Below, piece after piece: positions 44,026-52,271 of a stretch of 64,000 nucleotides of DNA. Below the pieces are notes generated by a model, which was not told the origin of the DNA, made no database searches, and worked only from the letters and a program-made list of their open reading frames with translations. The first letter of the stretch is position 1. Each line of letters begins with the position of its first letter. The DNA comes from JAMHWF01 sp964371405 (GTDB lineage Bacteria; Pseudomonadota; Gammaproteobacteria; Burkholderiales; Burkholderiaceae_C). The position numbers and the translations under genes are program-made. The stretch spans positions 248,001 through 312,000 of the forward strand of contig CAYJLV010000001.1 of the NCBI GenBank assembly GCA_964371405.1, read 5' to 3'.

Positions 44026-44039
44026 TTGACAGGTGTCAA
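44026..44039. promoter_or_regulatory. FNR/DNR-type box between the ATPase and a Usp gene
   Basis: TTGACAGGTGTCAA, a perfect match. It is placed nearly midway: 104 bases from the P-type ATPase start (minus) and 99 bases from the Usp start at 44139 (plus). Confidence 0.72.
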
Positions 44040-44138
44040 GTCCTGCCGCGATCGGCGCCCGACGGCCGGTGGGCTGGGCATCATGAGAGAGATTGCCCAT
44101 CGCGACCCGCTGGGGCACCAGTTCGGAGCACATCGACG

Positions 44139-44582
44139 ATGAAGATCCTGATTGCCATCGACGGTTCGCCGGCGGCCCTGGAAGCCGCAAGGCGTGGACT
44201 GCACCTGGCGCACGAAGGCTTGCGCACCGGGTTCGTGCTGGCGACGGTGCAGGAGCCGACCTACCTCTACGAGATGGTTCTCGCTCCCGACGCCGAGGTG
44301 CTCGAACGCGTCAGCGGCGCTGTCGGCGCCAGCGCCCTCGCGGGCGCCGAGCAACTATTCAGGGCGGCCGGCGTGCCCTACGAGCGCGAGGTTGGCTCCG
44401 GCGATCCGGCCACCACGCTGGTCGAGATCGCACAGCGCCACGGCTGCACCGCCATCATGATGGGAGCGCGCGGCATGGGCGCCCTGCGCGGGGCTCTGCT
44501 GGGGTCGGTGTCGCAGGGCGTGCTGCAGCGGGCTGCGATGCCGGTCATCATCGTGAAGCACGAACCCGAGGCCGATCAATGA
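44139..44582 (+). CDS. Single-domain universal stress protein
   Basis: A 147-residue Usp (MKILIAIDGSPAALEAARRGLHLA) with a complete ATP motif GARGMGALRGALLGS. The start at 44139 follows from Usp homology; the frame is open upstream into the ATPase gene. A two-domain Usp begins 118 bases later on the same strand. Confidence 0.92.
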   Translation: MKILIAIDGSPAALEAARRGLHLAHEGLRTGFVLATVQEPTYLYEMVLAPDAEVLERVSGAVGASALAGAEQLFRAAGVPYEREVGSGDPATTLVEIAQRHGCTAIMMGARGMGALRGALLGSVSQGVLQRAAMPVIIVKHEPEADQ

Positions 44583-44700
44583 TCGATCGACCTCTTCGGC
44601 AGCGAGCGCGCCTGTGGCTGCTGACATCTATCGAGTCCGTGCCGCGCGCATGCACGACGCTGTTGCGGAGCCGACGTTGCGTCTTTGCAAGGATCATCCG

Positions 44701-45570
44701 ATGAGCCCACTCCGACGACTGCTGGTGCATGTCGGCGACAACGGGCTAGACGAACTGCTCGTCCGGTTCGCTGCACGCTTGGCCGCGCACCACGATGCCG
44801 AACTGCAGGCGGTCCATGCGGTCCAGCCGTTCTCACTCGGCGCCTACCTGAGTTCGGAGGCGGCCATGACCGCCGCCGAAGCCAACCAGCAACTGATTCG
44901 CGAACGCTGTGCCCGTGCCCGCGAGCGGGTGAAAAGCGCGTCGCAGGGGGTGGGCCGCGCGGTCGACTTCCGGGTGCCGGGCGGCGATCCGCTGCGGGCC
45001 CTGATGGCGTACACGCGAACGTCCGACCTCGCGCTCGTGATCGCGCCGGGCGCGCACGACGACGACGGGGTGACTGCACGATTCGCCTCGCACCTGGTTG
45101 TCGGGGCCGGTTGCCCGGTGCTCTTCGTTCCGCAAGCGGCGCTGGAAGCGGCCTGCGGCACACGCATCCTCGTTGCCTGGTCCGACACGCGCGAGAGCGC
45201 GCGGGCGCTGCGCGACGCGCTGCCGCTGCTGCGCCGTGCCGAGGCGATCGAGGTGCTGCAGTTCGGGGCGGAACGCGTCGACCAGGCCGCGTCGCTGGAC
45301 GACGTGGCTGCCTATCTCGGTGTTCACGGCATACGGGCGCAGTGCACCGCGCGGGCGCTGCGCGAGCTGCCCTTCGCCGAGCGCATGCTGGTGCCCAACG
45401 CCGTCGATGCGTCGGTCGCGGAGCTGTTGCTGTCGCATGCCGCTGACTTCAACGCGGATCTCGTCGTCATGGGCGGCTACGGGCATCCGCGCGCCAGCGA
45501 GTTCGTACTGGGCGGCGTCACGCGGACCATGCTCAACTCGATGACGGTGCCGGTGCTGATGTCGCATTGA
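44701..45570 (+). CDS. Tandem-domain universal stress protein, divergent
   Basis: A 289-residue protein with two Usp-like domains. The first is degenerate, without the glycine signature. The second has GGYGHPRASEFVLGG, near the ATP-binding pattern. The whole resembles the two-domain Usp group in which only one half binds nucleotide. The start at 44701 (MSPLRRLLVHVGD) is chosen by homology. It is probably co-transcribed with the Usp at 44139. Confidence 0.85.
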   Translation: MSPLRRLLVHVGDNGLDELLVRFAARLAAHHDAELQAVHAVQPFSLGAYLSSEAAMTAAEANQQLIRERCARARERVKSASQGVGRAVDFRVPGGDPLRALMAYTRTSDLALVIAPGAHDDDGVTARFASHLVVGAGCPVLFVPQAALEAACGTRILVAWSDTRESARALRDALPLLRRAEAIEVLQFGAERVDQAASLDDVAAYLGVHGIRAQCTARALRELPFAERMLVPNAVDASVAELLLSHAADFNADLVVMGGYGHPRASEFVLGGVTRTMLNSMTVPVLMSH

Positions 45571-45648
45571 GCGAGGCCAAGCCAGCCTCCAGCCTCCCGG
45601 GCTGAAGTGGCGTTTCGGATGCGGCGCGCCACTCGGCGGCGGCCGCCG

Positions 45649-46554
45649 CTACTTCTCCCGCACCAGCAGCAGCGCCGTCCGGCAGCGCGAAGCCACACGG
45701 GTCGCGACCGAACCCATGATGGTGTCCCGGGATGCACCGAAGCCGAGCGACCCCATCGCCAGCACGTCCAGCCTGCTCTTCGTGGCCTGTGCGGCGATTG
45801 CATCGCCAGGCACCTGCCCGATCAGGCGCACTTCGGTGGCCGTGATGCCCGCGCGGGCGAGCAGCTCATGGGCCGGCCTGAACACGTTCTCGAATGCGGC
45901 CTTCTGCATGGCCTCGACCTGCTCCGGCTTGATGCCGGTCGGCACCTCCCGTTCGATCCAGCCCGGCACCGTGATCTTCGTCAAGTCGGGAACGACGTGG
46001 ATCAGGCTCACCGATGGCGATGCGCCGAACAGGTCGCGGTGCGCGGCCACGAAGCGCGCGACGGCAAGCCCGTAGGGGCTGCCGTCCAGCGCAATGCCGA
46101 CCTTCAGAGAATCCCGTTTGGGGATCGGGGCTCCACGCAGGATGAGCAAGGGCTTGGTGCAGGCGACGGCCACGGTGCTCGCCACCGAGCCGAGCAGCAG
46201 CTTCTTCAAGCCGGTGTCGCCGTGCGAGCCCATCACGATCAGGTCGGCCCGGTCGTTGGCGACGATCGACCCCAGATCGTGCGCCACGGTACCGACGACG
46301 TACCGTGCCGCGGCGTTCGCGCCGGCGCGCTTGAGTGCCGCTGCCGCGGACTTCAATGCCTTCGCCGCCTCGGCCTCATGGTACGACTGCACGATCTCCC
46401 TGCCTGCGGCGCGCGCCACCCGATGCGAGACCGGGTACTGAACGTTGATGAGTTCGACGTCGGTCGGCTGCTTGAGCAGGGTGGCGCGCGACGCGACGAA
46501 GGCGACGGCGGCCTGGCTGTACTCGCTGACATCGACGGGCATCAAGATGCGCAT
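45649..46554 (-). CDS. Tandem-domain universal stress protein
   Basis: A 301-residue protein with two full Usp domains, both with ATP-binding signatures (GSHGDTGLKKLLLGS and GSLGFGASRDTIMGS). It is the last gene of a minus-strand run from the TerB-like gene at 50711 and follows sbtB by 38 bases. A GGAG-type site (AAGGAGTTCCCC) precedes the ATG. Confidence 0.9.
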   Translation of the reverse strand: MRILMPVDVSEYSQAAVAFVASRATLLKQPTDVELINVQYPVSHRVARAAGREIVQSYHEAEAAKALKSAAAALKRAGANAAARYVVGTVAHDLGSIVANDRADLIVMGSHGDTGLKKLLLGSVASTVAVACTKPLLILRGAPIPKRDSLKVGIALDGSPYGLAVARFVAAHRDLFGASPSVSLIHVVPDLTKITVPGWIEREVPTGIKPEQVEAMQKAAFENVFRPAHELLARAGITATEVRLIGQVPGDAIAAQATKSRLDVLAMGSLGFGASRDTIMGSVATRVASRCRTALLLVREK

Positions 46555-46592
46555 GGGGAACTCCTTTGGATAGTTTGACGGACTGGAAAGGG

Positions 46593-46904
46593 TCAGAACT
46601 TGTCAGGGCGCAAGACTTCGACGTCGGCTACGAACAGGACCATCGAGTAGTTGTCGTAGTAGCGCTCGCGCAGCGCCTCACAGATGGCACCAGCGGTCTG
46701 CGCGTTGCACAGCACCTCTACGCGGATGTTGGCGTGCGGGCCCCAGGTGGCGTCTCGCCGGCCGCGGCTGCCCTTGCCGCGTGCATCGGTCACCGTGTAG
46801 CCGCGAGCACCCAGCGATTCGAGGTCGCGCAGCAGCGTGGTCTCGAGCGCGGCCTCGCACACGATGGTCAGCAGTTTGCGCATGCCTGACTCCGGAATTC
46901 GCAT
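46593..46904 (-). CDS. sbtB: SbtB-like PII-family protein
   Basis: A 103-residue PII-like protein (MRKLLTIVCEAALETTLLRDLESLGARGYTVTDARGKGSRG, ending EALRERYYDNYSMVLFVADVEVLRP). SbtB proteins bind adenine nucleotides, including cAMP and AMP, and control the bicarbonate transporter SbtA. The gene starts 8 bases after the sbtA stop, with GAGGA before the ATG at 46904; a second ATG at 46883 (GGAG upstream) is possible. The pairing with sbtA supports the call. Confidence 0.85.
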   Translation of the reverse strand: MRIPESGMRKLLTIVCEAALETTLLRDLESLGARGYTVTDARGKGSRGRRDATWGPHANIRVEVLCNAQTAGAICEALRERYYDNYSMVLFVADVEVLRPDKF

Positions 46905-46911
46905 GGCGTCC

Positions 46912-47850
46912 TCACTGCACGGCTTGTTGCGCGAGCCGGTGGTACAGCGGGATGCCCACCAGCAGGTTGAACGGGAACGTGATGCCCAGTGCCGCGCCGA
47001 TCGACAGGGCCGGATTGGCTTGCGGCACGGCCAACCGCATCGCCGCCGGCGCGGCGATGTAGGACGCGCTGGCGTACAGCGTGGCCAGCAACGTCACGCC
47101 GCCGACGGACAGGCCCAGCAACGTGCCGGTGGCCACGCCTAGGCCGGCTGAGAACAGCGGCATGACGATGGCGAAGACAGCCAGGAAGGGCCCGGCGCGG
47201 CGCAGTTCGTTGAAGCGGCTCGCCACCACCAGCCCCATCTCGAGCAGGAAGAACGCGAGCACGCCCTTGAACAGGTCGAAGAACAGGCGATCCAGCGACG
47301 CGATGCCACCAGGTCCGGCGAACCAGCCGATCGCCAGCCCGCCCAGCAGCAGCACGATGCTCTTGCCGGAGAACACCTCGTGCATCACCTTGCCCCACGG
47401 CGTGCCCGGGTCGCCGCGCCGCGCCAGCAGCACGCCGATGACCAGGGCGGGGAACTCCAGCAGCACGATGAGCACGGTCATGTAGCCCTCGGCCTCCTGG
47501 CCCAGGCGGGAGAGATAGGTCGTCCCCACAGCGAACGTCACCACGCTCACCGATCCATAGTGGCCGGCAATCGACCCGGAATCGGCGCGAGACAGCCGAC
47601 CGAGGCGGCGCAGCACCGGGTAGGCCACCAACGGTATCAGTGCCCCTGCCGTGATCACCACCAAGGCTGGCAGCGCAATCGAGGCGAGCGGAACGCGCGC
47701 CAGCTCCACCCCGCCTTTAAGGCCGATGGCCAGCAGCAGGAAGATGCTCAGCGATTCGTACAGAACACCGGGGATGCGCAGGTCCGAACGCACGAACCCG
47801 GCCAGCGCGCCGAGCAGGAAGAACAGGATGACGGGTTCGAAGTCTTGCAT
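46912..47850 (-). CDS. sbtA: SbtA-type sodium-dependent bicarbonate transporter
   Basis: A 312-residue inner-membrane protein with two halves of five helices. It carries the SbtA blocks GHYGSVSVVTFAVG and YASASYIAAPAAMRLAVP, and the ending LGITFPFNLLVGIPLYH. It imports bicarbonate with Na+. It is somewhat shorter than cyanobacterial SbtA (about 370), with a shorter central loop. sbtB follows immediately, and a Usp lies upstream after 25 bases. Bicarbonate could serve carboxylating enzymes or pH balance; no carboxysome or Rubisco genes are in the window. Confidence 0.9.
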   Translation of the reverse strand: MQDFEPVILFFLLGALAGFVRSDLRIPGVLYESLSIFLLLAIGLKGGVELARVPLASIALPALVVITAGALIPLVAYPVLRRLGRLSRADSGSIAGHYGSVSVVTFAVGTTYLSRLGQEAEGYMTVLIVLLEFPALVIGVLLARRGDPGTPWGKVMHEVFSGKSIVLLLGGLAIGWFAGPGGIASLDRLFFDLFKGVLAFFLLEMGLVVASRFNELRRAGPFLAVFAIVMPLFSAGLGVATGTLLGLSVGGVTLLATLYASASYIAAPAAMRLAVPQANPALSIGAALGITFPFNLLVGIPLYHRLAQQAVQ

Positions 47851-47875
47851 CGTGTGGGGGCCGCCCCGGGAGGGC

Positions 47876-48388
47876 TCAGCGTACGATCAACACCGGCACC
47901 TTCCCGAGGTGCACGACCTTGTAGGCCACCGAACCGAGGAAGAGCGACTCCGTGGCCGTCAGGCCGTGCGAGCCGATGGCGATGCCCTGGCTGCCGAACT
48001 CCTGGGCCAGGGCCACGATCGCCTCGGCCGCTTCGCCCATGCGCACGTGAAGCCGCCACGCGATGCCCGCTTCGTCCATGAGCGCGCGCGCGGCGGCGGT
48101 CGCGTGCCACCCGCGCCGCGCGAGTTCCACCTCGGCGGCCTCCTTGACCAGCCAGGGATGGACGTGAACCAGGTCGACCTCGGCGCGCGCTTCGGCCGAG
48201 ATCAGCCGCGCCGCCATCGCCGCGGCGCGCAGGGACCCTTCCGAGCCGTCGACGGCCACGAGCCAGCGGCTGGCGCGTCCGGCGTGATCGTCCGGCTGCA
48301 CGCCCCAACTGGCGGCCACCAGACGGCCGAGTTCGTCACGGGCTGTTCGGTCCGGGGCGGGGATCGCGGCGGGCGTTGTGCTGGTCAT
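47876..48388 (-). CDS. Single-domain universal stress protein
   Basis: A 170-residue Usp with a 40-residue N-terminal extension, then RWLVAVDGSEGSLRAAAMAARL and the ATP motif GSHGLTATESLFLGS. Its ATG overlaps the stop of terC (ATGA), so the two are translationally coupled. sbtA follows after 25 bases. Confidence 0.9.
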   Translation of the reverse strand: MTSTTPAAIPAPDRTARDELGRLVAASWGVQPDDHAGRASRWLVAVDGSEGSLRAAAMAARLISAEARAEVDLVHVHPWLVKEAAEVELARRGWHATAAARALMDEAGIAWRLHVRMGEAAEAIVALAQEFGSQGIAIGSHGLTATESLFLGSVAYKVVHLGKVPVLIVR

Positions 48389-49356
48389 GTCGCAGGGCGG
48401 TCGAGTTTGCGGGCGGAGAACTTGAGGCTGAGCAGGATGGAGACACCGATCACCGAGCCGACGATGGCCAGCGACCACTGCACCGGCATGTGGAACCAGG
48501 GCGCGATCAGCATCTTGCCGCCGATGAAGACCAGGACCAGTGCCAGCCCGTACTTGAGCAGGTGGAAGCGCTCGGCCATGTCGGCGAGCAGGAAGTACAG
48601 CGCCCGCAGTCCCATGATGGCGAAGATGTTGGACGTGAAGACGATGAACGGGTCGGTGGTCACCGCGAAGATGGCCGGAATGCTGTCGACGGCGAACACC
48701 AGGTCGCTGGCCTCGATCATCATCAGCACCAGGAACATCGGGGTGGCCCAGCGAACGCCGTCGATACGCACGAAGAACTTCTCGCCGTGGAAGCTCGGCG
48801 TGATGCGCATGTGGGCGCGCAGCCAGCGCAGCAGCGGGTTCTTCTCGAGGTCGGGCTTGTGCTCGGCGAAGACCAGCATCTTGATGCCGGTCACGATCAG
48901 GAACGCGCCGAACACGTAGAGGATCCACGCGAACTCGCGCACCAGCCAGACCCCGGCCAGGATCATGCCGGCGCGCATGATGATCGCGCCCAGCACGCCG
49001 TACAGCAGCACGCGCCGCTGCAGTTCCGGCGGCACGGCGAAGTAGCTGAAGATCATCACGAAGACGAACATGTTGTCGACCGACAGCGACTGTTCGATCA
49101 GGTAGCCGGTGACGAACTCGAGCGCCTTGCGGTTGGCCAGCTCGCGGCCGGCGTTGGCGTCGAGATACCACCACATCAACGCAGCGAAGGCGAAGGCCAT
49201 CGTGACCCAGGCCGCGACCCAGCTGCCGGCCTCCTTGACCGAGACGCGGTGTGCCTTGTTGCCACCGAGGACGAAGAGGTCCAGCGCCAGCATCGCGAGC
49301 ACGAAGACGATGAAACCGGCCCACATCGGGCCGGTGGCAAAGGAGTCAATGTTCAT
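48385..49356 (-). CDS. TerC-family membrane protein
   Basis: A 323-residue, roughly nine-helix inner-membrane protein. It contains the TerC/Alx signatures EQSLSVDNMFVFVMIFSYF and EASDLVFAVDSIPAIFAVTTDPFIVFTSN, with the conserved acidic residues thought to bind metal. Family members are linked to tellurite resistance, alkaline response and manganese export; a Mn2+ or membrane-stress role is the best guess. It overlaps the upstream regulator gene (ATGA) and the downstream Usp (ATGA). Confidence 0.9.
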   Translation of the reverse strand: MNIDSFATGPMWAGFIVFVLAMLALDLFVLGGNKAHRVSVKEAGSWVAAWVTMAFAFAALMWWYLDANAGRELANRKALEFVTGYLIEQSLSVDNMFVFVMIFSYFAVPPELQRRVLLYGVLGAIIMRAGMILAGVWLVREFAWILYVFGAFLIVTGIKMLVFAEHKPDLEKNPLLRWLRAHMRITPSFHGEKFFVRIDGVRWATPMFLVLMMIEASDLVFAVDSIPAIFAVTTDPFIVFTSNIFAIMGLRALYFLLADMAERFHLLKYGLALVLVFIGGKMLIAPWFHMPVQWSLAIVGSVIGVSILLSLKFSARKLDRPAT

Positions 49357-50183
49357 GACAGGGCGGGAACTCGATGCAGCCTCGCACGTTCGGCGTGACG
49401 CTCCGCGAGTGGTTGGAGTGCGATGGGAGAGCGCGCCGCGGCTTGCAGGGCGGCGGCGTCGAGGATGTCCACGGTGCGGCCGGTCACCGCCACGCAGCCG
49501 CTGGCGGCCAATGATCCGAAGGACCGGCTGACCGTTTCGTGGGCCACGCCCAGCAGCCGGGCGATGTCGCGGCGGCTCATGGCGAGCTTGAGCTGACGGA
49601 CTGACTGGCCGCTGATCGCCATGCGATGCGACCAGTGCAGCAGGAAGCGGGCGAGCCGGACCTCGGCCGGGACCACGGCGTGCACATCGCTCAGTTCATC
49701 GGCGCGGGCGTGCTGCAGGCTCAGCGCCTGGTGCAGTGCACGCTCCAGCGACGGCAGGCGCTGCAGCCAGGCGAACAGGTCCGCCACCGGCACGACGGCA
49801 ACGCTCGACGGCTCCAGCGCGACGGCTGCCGCCGTGTGGCGACCCAGGCCGAGCGCGCCGTAGCCGAGCACGTCACCGCGCCGCGCGAAGCCGAGCACGC
49901 GCTCGCCGCCGTCGGCGTCGGTGCGGCAGGACTTGAACGAGCCGCCGCGCACGACCTGGATCGCCTCGGCCGGCGTGCCTTCGTGGAATAGCACGGCCCG
50001 CGCGGGCAGGCGGCGGAACTGCACGCAGATTGCACGCTCGCGCGCCGGGTCGTTGCCGGGGGCACCCAGCAGGCCCAGCAGATCCTGTGCGGTGCCATGC
50101 TGGCGGTCCACCGGCATTCGCGCCGGGCACGGCGCGGCGGGGGCCCGTGAGCGCACGGGCGGCGGTTCGAGGCTCGGCGTCAT
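49353..50183 (-). CDS. Crp/Fnr-family regulator with FNR-type recognition helix
   Basis: A 276-residue regulator with a cyclic-nucleotide-binding-type sensor domain (GGSFKSCRTDADGGERVLGFARRGDVLGYGALG, close to FNR) and a helix-turn-helix MSRRDIARLLGVAHETVSRSFGSL. The E-T-V-S-R in the recognition helix is the FNR/DNR signature for TTGA half-sites, unlike RExxGR of CRP. The N-terminal cysteine group of FNR is missing; only scattered cysteines (about 19, 53, 86) are present. It therefore probably does not hold a 4Fe-4S cluster. It lies between the TerB-like gene and terC (ATGA overlap) and is the obvious candidate reader of the TTGAY-N4-RTCAA sites. Confidence 0.9.
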   Translation of the reverse strand: MTPSLEPPPVRSRAPAAPCPARMPVDRQHGTAQDLLGLLGAPGNDPARERAICVQFRRLPARAVLFHEGTPAEAIQVVRGGSFKSCRTDADGGERVLGFARRGDVLGYGALGLGRHTAAAVALEPSSVAVVPVADLFAWLQRLPSLERALHQALSLQHARADELSDVHAVVPAEVRLARFLLHWSHRMAISGQSVRQLKLAMSRRDIARLLGVAHETVSRSFGSLAASGCVAVTGRTVDILDAAALQAAARSPIALQPLAERHAERARLHRVPALS

Positions 50184-50207
50184 CGGTTGGTCTCGGATGA
50201 AGTGGTC

Positions 50208-50711
50208 TCAGCGAAGGCGCAGCCTGTGCCCGGCTTCGGCGGCGACGCCGCGCGGACGCACCTGGAAGTCCGTGCCATACAGCATGGGTTCGAGCAGGGC
50301 TTGGTCGTCGGGGTGCAAGCCCCAGCGCTCTATCGCGGCGAGCAGCACGAAGGACTCGCCGTCGTCGATCTGCCGGTCGGCGTGCACGACGACCGAGCAC
50401 AAGCGCAGCACGAGGCGCCGCGTGGTGTCGTCGTCGACCTCGTCGAGCATGCGGTCCAGCAGTTCGCTGGGGATGCAGCCCTCGTTGCCGCAGCGGGCCG
50501 GACCCAGCAGGTCGGCGCACAGGTCATGAATCACGCCATGCCACTGCGGCCGGGTGAGGCCGAGCCGTTCAGGGGCCTGGAGTGCGTCGAGCGCCGCAGT
50601 CTCGACCGCCTTGATGCGGCCATTGGCGATCAGCGCGAGCGCGACGATCCGTGCCGCAGCCTCGGCACTGTCGCGCGGGTAGCGGCGGAGCTGCGGGTAG
50701 GGGGCGTTCAT
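50208..50711 (-). CDS. TerB-like helical protein, copy 1
   Basis: A 167-residue protein sharing a layout with three others here (53746, 54663, 60557). An N-terminal helix (SAEAAARIVALALIANGRIKAVETAALD) is followed by a middle block with D-x-x-x-D and a C-terminal DRQIDDGESFVLLAAIERWGL. The paired acidic helices resemble TerB (tellurite resistance/DUF533-like) domains, which bind metal. It precedes the Crp/Fnr gene by 24 bases and follows a tiny membrane-protein gene. Function unknown. Confidence 0.75.
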   Translation of the reverse strand: MNAPYPQLRRYPRDSAEAAARIVALALIANGRIKAVETAALDALQAPERLGLTRPQWHGVIHDLCADLLGPARCGNEGCIPSELLDRMLDEVDDDTTRRLVLRLCSVVVHADRQIDDGESFVLLAAIERWGLHPDDQALLEPMLYGTDFQVRPRGVAAEAGHRLRLR

Positions 50712-50724
50712 GGGGGTGCTCCGA

Positions 50725-50838
50725 TCAAAGGGGAAGCCAGTACGCGGCCAGCAGCCAGACGGAGGCCGCCAGGAGCGGCCATCCCATGGCGAGGAGCCTG
50801 ATGTCGAAACGCTGACGTGTGCGGGCACGGGTTGTCAT
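50725..50838 (-). CDS. Tiny single-helix membrane protein
   Basis: A 37-codon frame: basic N-terminus (TTRARTRQRFDIR) and one hydrophobic helix (MGWPLLAASVWLLAAYW). AAGGA lies 9 bases before the ATG, and its stop is 13 bases before the TerB-like start, so it reads as the first gene of the terB - crp/fnr - terC - usp - sbtAB - usp run. Positive-inside charge and the ribosome-binding site argue for a real gene; size alone leaves doubt. Confidence 0.5.
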   Translation of the reverse strand: MTTRARTRQRFDIRLLAMGWPLLAASVWLLAAYWLPL

Positions 50839-51049
50839 GAGCGGGTCCTTGCGAAGGGATTGCGGAAGAGGAGATCGAGAATCGAAGGCCTGTGGCGCGG
50901 GATGCGGGCCCTCGGTGGGGCCGACCGGGCGTGGCCCGGGCTCACACCGTTTGGCTGGGCATTCACCCCGCTTGGTGGAACGGCGTCATGAGTGCGACGA
51001 GGCCATAGGATCGGCGCGGTCGCGGCCGTCGAGTCCGAGCGGTGCGCGC
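50839..51049. other. Gap, possible promoter region of the terB-sbtAB run
   Basis: About 210 bases between the small membrane-protein gene and the Usp ending at 51050. No FNR-type box was found here, unlike in other gaps. No other feature is supported. Confidence 0.3.
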
Positions 51050-51556
51050 TCACGGCCCGCCCACCCAGAGCAGTGCCATACCCGTACCCACGGTAGCCGG
51101 TACGCCGACCCGCTCCAGTGCGCCGGCCGGGGCGCCGCCAATCACCTCGACCGGCACCGAGCAGCGCTCGAGCAACTGACCGGTGAGCGAGTTTTCGAGC
51201 GCGCGCACGAGCGCGCTCTTGCGCGCCGTGCCGATGACGATGCGGTCGCATTGGAGGCGGCGTGCCGCGTCGGCGATGCAGCGGGCCTTGTCCCCCACCT
51301 CTGTGTGAACGTGGTGAGGGACGCCGGCGGCCTCGAGCAGTTGCCGCGCCTCGGCGAGCGCTTCGTCGGCGCGCTCACGGTGGAAGTCGGCACGCAGTTC
51401 CCGGCTGACGTGCCGTGCCACGTAGGCCGAGAAGGGTGGTTGCACATTCAGCACGTGAACCATCCGCACGTCGCCGCGTAGAAACGCGTCGATCGCGTGC
51501 CGCACCGCAAGCAGCGCGTTGGACGAACCGTCGCAGGGCAGGAGAAGCGTGGCCAT
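51050..51556 (-). CDS. Single-domain universal stress protein, ATP motif degraded
   Basis: A 168-residue Usp-like protein (MATLLLPCDGSSNALLAVRHAIDAF). The usual glycine loop is replaced by GTARKSALVRALENS, so nucleotide binding is doubtful. The C-terminus has a 25-residue extension. It follows the Bax inhibitor-1 gene by 34 bases in an hpf - BI-1 - usp run. The start at 51556 is preferred to 51658, which would overlap that gene. Confidence 0.83.
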   Translation of the reverse strand: MATLLLPCDGSSNALLAVRHAIDAFLRGDVRMVHVLNVQPPFSAYVARHVSRELRADFHRERADEALAEARQLLEAAGVPHHVHTEVGDKARCIADAARRLQCDRIVIGTARKSALVRALENSLTGQLLERCSVPVEVIGGAPAGALERVGVPATVGTGMALLWVGGP

Positions 51557-51590
51557 GGGGAGGTCTCCCGGCGGGGTGGACACGGGCTCG

Positions 51591-52271
51591 TCAGTCGCTG
51601 CTGCTGCCGAAGCCGAACAGCGCCAGCAGGCTGACAAACAGGTTGTAGATCGAGACATACAGGCTCACGGTGGCCATCACGTAGTTGGTCTCGCCGCCGT
51701 GCACGATGCGGCTGGTCTCGAACAGGATCAGGCCGCCCATCAGCAGCACGAAGGCCGCGGACACCGTGAGCGAAAGGGCTGGCACGTCGAAGAACAGTGC
51801 GCCCAGACCGGCCAGGAAGGCCACGACGATGCCGGCCAGCAGGAACCCGCCCATGAAGCTGAAGTCCTTGCGGGTGACCAGCGCGTAGGCCGACAGCGCG
51901 ACGAAGATCGCCGCCGTGCCGCCCATGGCCATCATCACGACCTGGTGGCCGTTGGGCAGCGCCAGGTGCTGGCCCAGGATCGGGCCAAGGGTGTAGCCCA
52001 TGAAGCCGGTCAGGCCGAACACCGACAGCACGCCCCAGCCGCTGTCGCGCAGCTTGCTGGTCAGGAACAGCAGGCCGAAGAAGCCGGCCAGCGTCAGCAG
52101 CAGGCCAGGGTGCGGCAGCGCAAAGGCTGCGCTGGCCGCCGCGGTCGCGGCGCTGAAGAGCAGTGTCAGCGACAACAGTCCGCAGGTATTGCGCAGCACC
52201 CGATGGGTGCTGATCAGGCTCGGCGTGCCCTGGCGGGCAGCGACCAGGGGCTGGAGGTTCTCGGTGCTCAT
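51591..52271 (-). CDS. Bax inhibitor-1/YccA-family membrane protein, copy 1
   Basis: A 226-residue protein with seven hydrophobic segments, the family block FSFMGGFLLAGIVVAF and the ending ILFETSRIVHGGETNYVMATVSLYVSIYNLFVSLL. The bacterial family includes YccA, an inhibitor of FtsH, and pH-gated Ca2+ leak channels; both roles fit the FtsH and Ca2+ exchangers nearby. It overlaps the hibernation-factor stop (ATGA). It is clearly paralogous to the protein at 55400. Confidence 0.9.
   Translation of the reverse strand: MSTENLQPLVAARQGTPSLISTHRVLRNTCGLLSLTLLFSAATAAASAAFALPHPGLLLTLAGFFGLLFLTSKLRDSGWGVLSVFGLTGFMGYTLGPILGQHLALPNGHQVVMMAMGGTAAIFVALSAYALVTRKDFSFMGGFLLAGIVVAFLAGLGALFFDVPALSLTVSAAFVLLMGGLILFETSRIVHGGETNYVMATVSLYVSIYNLFVSLLALFGFGSSSD

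Noticed and set aside
45636..45649. A 14-bp perfect palindrome between convergent Usp genes
   Set aside because: GCGGCGGCCGCCGC has no loop and is expected by chance in such GC-rich DNA; not a credible terminator or operator.
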